Source: an uncultured Anaerolineae bacterium (GTDB taxonomy: Bacteria; Chloroflexota; Anaerolineae; Anaerolineales; UBA11858). Taken from it: 8,754 nucleotides of DNA. Positions 5,934 to 8,754 of this stretch are shown piece by piece; the stretch's first letter is position 1; every line of letters begins with the position of its first letter. The notes below the pieces were generated by a model, which was not told the DNA's origin, made no database searches, and saw only the letters and a program-made list of their open reading frames with translations. The position numbers were made by a program, and so were the translations under genes. The stretch lies in contig CALCSH010000146.1 of NCBI GenBank assembly GCA_937893815.1, forward strand, positions 1 through 8,754, read 5' to 3'.

Positions 5934-7046
5934 ATGACTCAGTTGAAAAATCTATCTGAAACACCTGTTCATACCACGCCACCACCGTTAGTTCGGGTAT
6001 CTGGAACCCATCTTGAAATGGGCCAGCAAATAGGCGAATCGCGTCGCAAAAATGTACAAAATAGCATTGAAAATGCGCGCAAATTAATAAAAGAAGCTTA
6101 CCGTGAGTTGGAATTGTCATGGGATGGAGCCCTAATTCAGGCACGCAAATATTTGCCATTTGCCCAGGAGCGATATCCGCAATATGTCGATGAAATGCAA
6201 GGCATTGCCGAAGGCGCCAATATTTCTTTTGACGAACTGGTCGTGTTGAATGTATTGGAAGCGGTCACAATGGATGCTTTACACTTGACACGTTGTACCA
6301 GCATGGCTGTGAATGATGAGTACACAGCAGATGGTCACGTCTTAGTGGCACATAATGAAGATTGGATCCCTGATGACGAAAATGATGTCTTTGTGATCCA
6401 TGCAAAGCCTAATGATGAGCCGCCTTACCTGGCAATGACCTATGGCGGCTTGATCTCCAACATTGGGTTCAATGCTTATGGGATTGCTCAAGTGATAGAT
6501 TCTGTGTACCCAAATGACTCACGTATCGGCATCCCCCGCCTGGTTGTCTCGCGCGCTGTGTTGGCCGTCAAGACTCTCGGCGGCGCAATCAACCGGACGC
6601 TGATCCCGCATCGAGCAGCAGGTTACAATCATTTAATTGCTCATGAAAGCGGGGAAATTTACAATGTGGAGGTATCCGCGAGACGCTTTTCCATTATCTA
6701 TAATAAGGATGGATACCTTGTACACACCAACAACTACCTATCGGAAAATATGCAGGAAATCGAGAATGATCCGGAAGAGTTGATCTCATCCCGCATTCGT
6801 TATTTCCGAGCTTTGCGATTATTGAATCAATCCAAAAGTCACACGATCAAATCTCTTCAAACCATCCAGCGCGACCATGTTAATTATCCGAATTCAATCT
6901 GCAAGCACGATTTTGGTGAAGGGAATCTGCTGGATCGCGAAAAGACCATCAATGCGATGGTGATTGACTTGACTGCGCGGGAGATGCACATTGCCTGGGG
7001 AAATCCTTGTAAAAACTCTTATCACACCTACCATCTCGATGATTAA
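5934..7046 (+). CDS. C45 family autoproteolytic acyltransferase/amidohydrolase (acyl-CoA:6-APA acyltransferase-like)
   Basis: This 370-residue protein belongs to the C45 Ntn-hydrolase family (penicillin acyltransferase AAT fold), in which the precursor cuts itself before a cysteine that becomes the N-terminal nucleophile. Family signs: an N-terminal GTHLEMGQQIGE, then DEMQGIAEGANISFDELVVLN, the nucleophile segment RCTSMAV (Cys121), TADGHVLVAHNEDW (His140-Trp144), and SNIGFNAYGI. Predicted products are an alpha chain of about 120 residues and a beta chain of about 250. In the fungal AAT the cut is Gly-Cys; here it is Arg120-Cys121. Such proteins hydrolyse or transfer acyl amides; bacterial substrates are mostly unknown. 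No signal peptide is visible. It lies 107 bases after the peptidase with a hairpin between them, so it may be a separate transcription unit, and its DNA is more AT-rich than the upstream operon. Confidence 0.85.
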   Translation: MTQLKNLSETPVHTTPPPLVRVSGTHLEMGQQIGESRRKNVQNSIENARKLIKEAYRELELSWDGALIQARKYLPFAQERYPQYVDEMQGIAEGANISFDELVVLNVLEAVTMDALHLTRCTSMAVNDEYTADGHVLVAHNEDWIPDDENDVFVIHAKPNDEPPYLAMTYGGLISNIGFNAYGIAQVIDSVYPNDSRIGIPRLVVSRAVLAVKTLGGAINRTLIPHRAAGYNHLIAHESGEIYNVEVSARRFSIIYNKDGYLVHTNNYLSENMQEIENDPEELISSRIRYFRALRLLNQSKSHTIKSLQTIQRDHVNYPNSICKHDFGEGNLLDREKTINAMVIDLTAREMHIAWGNPCKNSYHTYHLDD

Positions 7047-7150
7047 ACGCTACCACTATTGTACTTCCAGGCTTGAAAAGTTTTGAGAAATCAGGATGTA
7101 CTGAACTGAATAACGAAAATAATGGCAATTAGCTCACCGTATGTTTTCAC
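7047..7150. other. Convergent intergenic spacer, no clear terminator
   Basis: The plus-strand hydrolase and minus-strand transporter meet here. I see only weak short pairings (for example TCAG-6-CTGA near 7091) and no stable stem followed by a T-run in either direction. Confidence 0.5.
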
Positions 7151-8452
7151 TCAAACAGAACCCCGTCTTTTTATGATACTTTCATCGCTTGATCTATTTG
7201 TCCAAAATGCAAAGAGTGCGAGAAAAAAACTGGTCATTACAGCCCCAATACTGAGAACATTGAACATCGTTGACCATGAAAACCTATCCACAATAGTTCC
7301 AATACCGACTCCAGCCAAACTTGCTCCTATGTTAAAGGCAAAGTCAATTAGCCCGGCTACAGTAGAAACCTCATGACGATCACTTAATACCATCGGTAAG
7401 ATCGTAGTAATAATGGTATTTACCCCGTATAAGATGCTCCCCACCAAGACTAATAGAGCTGCACTCATATTGAGCAAAGTAGAAACTGTCGGAAACAGAA
7501 ACAAAAGACCACCAACTACAATGAAGATAACTGATCCAAACCAGATTTCCTTACCGCGCAAAGGGCCAGCTACGAGCCAGCTAATGGCAAGAGTCCCTAC
7601 TGTTCCAGCAATTGGGAAAAGGATCGAAATATTTGCAGCAGACCTGATCCCTAATCCATGGATATCAACAAAATAAGTTGGCCCCCAAATAATAAGGGCA
7701 AAAAGTAGCATTCCACCAGTAACAGCCGCTAATACCAAAGGCCAAAAGCGCTTTATTACCTGCGGCATACTGGGGTGTACATCTGCTTGCAAATTAGATT
7801 TAGTAGTTTCTTCCACTAGCCACATTGGATCAATATCCTGTGGTGTATCCCGAACAAACTGGAACCATGCCAAAGCAACCACGCCCATCAGAAGCCCTGG
7901 GATCCAAAAAGCAGACCGCCAACCAAAGTTAGCGACCAGCCAACCAGTTAAAAACCAGGTTAATGCGTTACCGGCAACAAAACTGGTAGCGTAGATACCG
8001 GCAACCTTTCTCCGCTGTTCTGTAGAGTGCCAGGTAGCCAAGACTTTTAATATTGGTGCCCAGCCCGTTGATTGAAAAAAGCCATTTAGCGTCCATGCGA
8101 CCAGCATTAGGTTCCAATTGGCAATTGATCCAAATAACAAATTCATGGCGGTTGATAAAAGCATGCCACCGAACACTAATAAGCGAGGACTAATACGATC
8201 ACCCAATTGCCCACTAATTAATTGGCCAAAGGCATAGGATAAAAAGAAACCGCTACCCATCAAACCGATCTCTTGTGATGAGATGTTTAAGCTCTGGCGA
8301 AGTTCCGGGATAGCAATGGAAAAATTGACGCGGCCCAAATAATATGACGCATAAGTGAACCAGCCCAACCCAATAATACGCCACTGCCAAAATCCCAGAT
8401 TCATCTTATCCGTACTCAACTTTTGCATGTCCTTCTTATTGTGGATCATCAT
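7151..8452 (-). CDS. MFS transporter related to the organophosphate:phosphate antiporter (GlpT/UhpT) family
   Basis: This protein of up to 433 residues has about 12 hydrophobic helices and a central loop around residues 206-232, typical of MFS inner-membrane carriers. Family marks are YYLGRVNFSIAIP (Arg41, matching GlpT Arg45), loop 2-3 GDRISPR (84-90), NGFFQSTGWAP (123-133) and RDTPQ (201-205) at the end of helix 6; the C-terminal half (WGPTYF, ILYGVNTII) also follows GlpT. Residues matching GlpT His165 and Arg269 appear to be Phe158 and Leu250, so a classical organophosphate/Pi exchange is doubtful; a different anion or ACS-like substrate is possible. The start is uncertain: ATGs at 8452 and 8449 lack a Shine-Dalgarno, the ATG at 8428 has AGAAGG only 2 bases ahead, and 8404 (MNLGFWQWRI) is also possible. 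The gene is AT-richer than the dpp operon and convergent to the hydrolase. Confidence 0.88.
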   Translation of the reverse strand: MMIHNKKDMQKLSTDKMNLGFWQWRIIGLGWFTYASYYLGRVNFSIAIPELRQSLNISSQEIGLMGSGFFLSYAFGQLISGQLGDRISPRLLVFGGMLLSTAMNLLFGSIANWNLMLVAWTLNGFFQSTGWAPILKVLATWHSTEQRRKVAGIYATSFVAGNALTWFLTGWLVANFGWRSAFWIPGLLMGVVALAWFQFVRDTPQDIDPMWLVEETTKSNLQADVHPSMPQVIKRFWPLVLAAVTGGMLLFALIIWGPTYFVDIHGLGIRSAANISILFPIAGTVGTLAISWLVAGPLRGKEIWFGSVIFIVVGGLLFLFPTVSTLLNMSAALLVLVGSILYGVNTIITTILPMVLSDRHEVSTVAGLIDFAFNIGASLAGVGIGTIVDRFSWSTMFNVLSIGAVMTSFFLALFAFWTNRSSDESIIKRRGSV

Positions 8453-8754
8453 TAATTTATCTAGACCAATTATAAATTTAATTATCGTAGATTCGTTAAC
8501 TGGCGGTGAGCAATACTTACTGAGACGAGGATAAGGACTGCATTGCCAGCAAAATGAACTTCGTGGTAAAGAATAAATTTGTCGGCTTTCTTCTTAAATA
8601 AGTCGAACTTATTATTTCCATCTTTAGATTTATTTAGCTAAATTTTCAGTACAGATCGTTATCGTTATCAGAATTATTTTTTAATAGCAGAAATTGTTTC
8701 TCTTATAAAAAACGAGAGCCTTGGTCTTCTGTATTTATTAGAGAGAAGCCCTAT
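8453..8754. other. AT-rich non-coding region upstream of the MFS gene
   Basis: There is no convincing gene in these 302 bases; only tiny frames exist. The region should hold the promoter of the minus-strand transporter. A minus-strand TATAAT (8474 to 8469) with a poor -35-like TTAACG 19 bases further upstream is the best candidate. It also contains a 9-pair potential RNA stem (8500-8508 with 8541-8549, two G-U pairs), AATAAGT-CGA-ACTTATT at 8597-8613, and the perfect palindrome ATTTAGCTAAAT at 8632-8643. Any of the last two could be an operator, but short palindromes are expected by chance in such AT-rich DNA. Confidence 0.5.
8597..8613. repeat. Short inverted repeat, possible operator
   Basis: AATAAGT and ACTTATT are perfect reverse complements around the three-base centre CGA. 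The size suits a dimeric repressor site, but it lies about 145 bases upstream of the transporter start and no regulator gene is in the window. Confidence 0.3.

Noticed and set aside
5794..6159. 121-codon minus-strand frame over the S9/C45 intergenic region
   Set aside because: It overlaps both neighbouring genes antisense, has no ribosome binding site and no recognisable domain.
7067..7090. CTTGAAAAGTTTTGAG as a terminator hairpin between the convergent genes
   Set aside because: The pairing needs G-U pairs and leaves no loop, and no T-run follows.
8554..8601. 15-codon plus-strand frame MNFVVKNKFVGFLLK
   Set aside because: Too short, no Shine-Dalgarno at proper distance, and frames of this size are expected by chance.
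8655..8670. CGTTATCGTTAT tandem repeat as a CRISPR or iteron unit
   Set aside because: Only two six-base copies; nothing array-like around it.

Overview
The window looks like a piece of a bacterial chromosome from a medium-GC, organic-compound-scavenging heterotroph. The style of the genes (Dpp/Opp transporter, MttB-superfamily protein, S9 peptidase in one tight run, plus a CACAGAG-type inverted repeat) would fit Chloroflexota (Anaerolineae-like). This is a guess from gene content; there is no rRNA or marker gene to settle it.

Positions 2-5826 form one apparent plus-strand operon. It starts with the C-terminal end of a DppC/OppC permease (the rest, and presumably the binding protein and the DppB/OppB permease, lie upstream of the window). 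Next come the two ATPases DppD/OppD and DppF/OppF, then an MttB-superfamily (trimethylamine/quaternary-amine) methyltransferase without an in-frame UAG, then an S9 (prolyl-oligopeptidase-like) serine peptidase. Junctions are ATGA overlaps (dppC/dppD and mttB/S9) or a 41-base overlap (dppD/dppF). The only real gap is 132 bases between dppF and mttB, and it holds an imperfect 25+25-base inverted repeat.

Positions 5827-7046 hold a short promoter/terminator-like intergenic region with a perfect 8-bp GC hairpin, followed by a C45-family (acyl-CoA:6-APA acyltransferase-like) self-processing Ntn hydrolase. Facing it on the minus strand (7151-8452) is a 12-helix MFS transporter related to the organophosphate:phosphate antiporters. 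By alignment from memory it has lost two of the residues that bind phosphate in GlpT. From about 5830 onward the DNA becomes visibly more AT-rich, and the last 302 bases are very AT-rich, non-coding, and contain small palindromes.

Working model (inference): the operon imports an oligopeptide or peptide-like amide, hydrolyses it with the S9 peptidase, and demethylates a methylated amine released from it through the MttB homologue and a corrinoid protein encoded elsewhere. The C45 amidohydrolase next door may act on related acyl-amides. The combination of a peptide importer, a non-pyrrolysine MttB homologue and an S9 peptidase in one transcription unit is the most interesting feature of the window.
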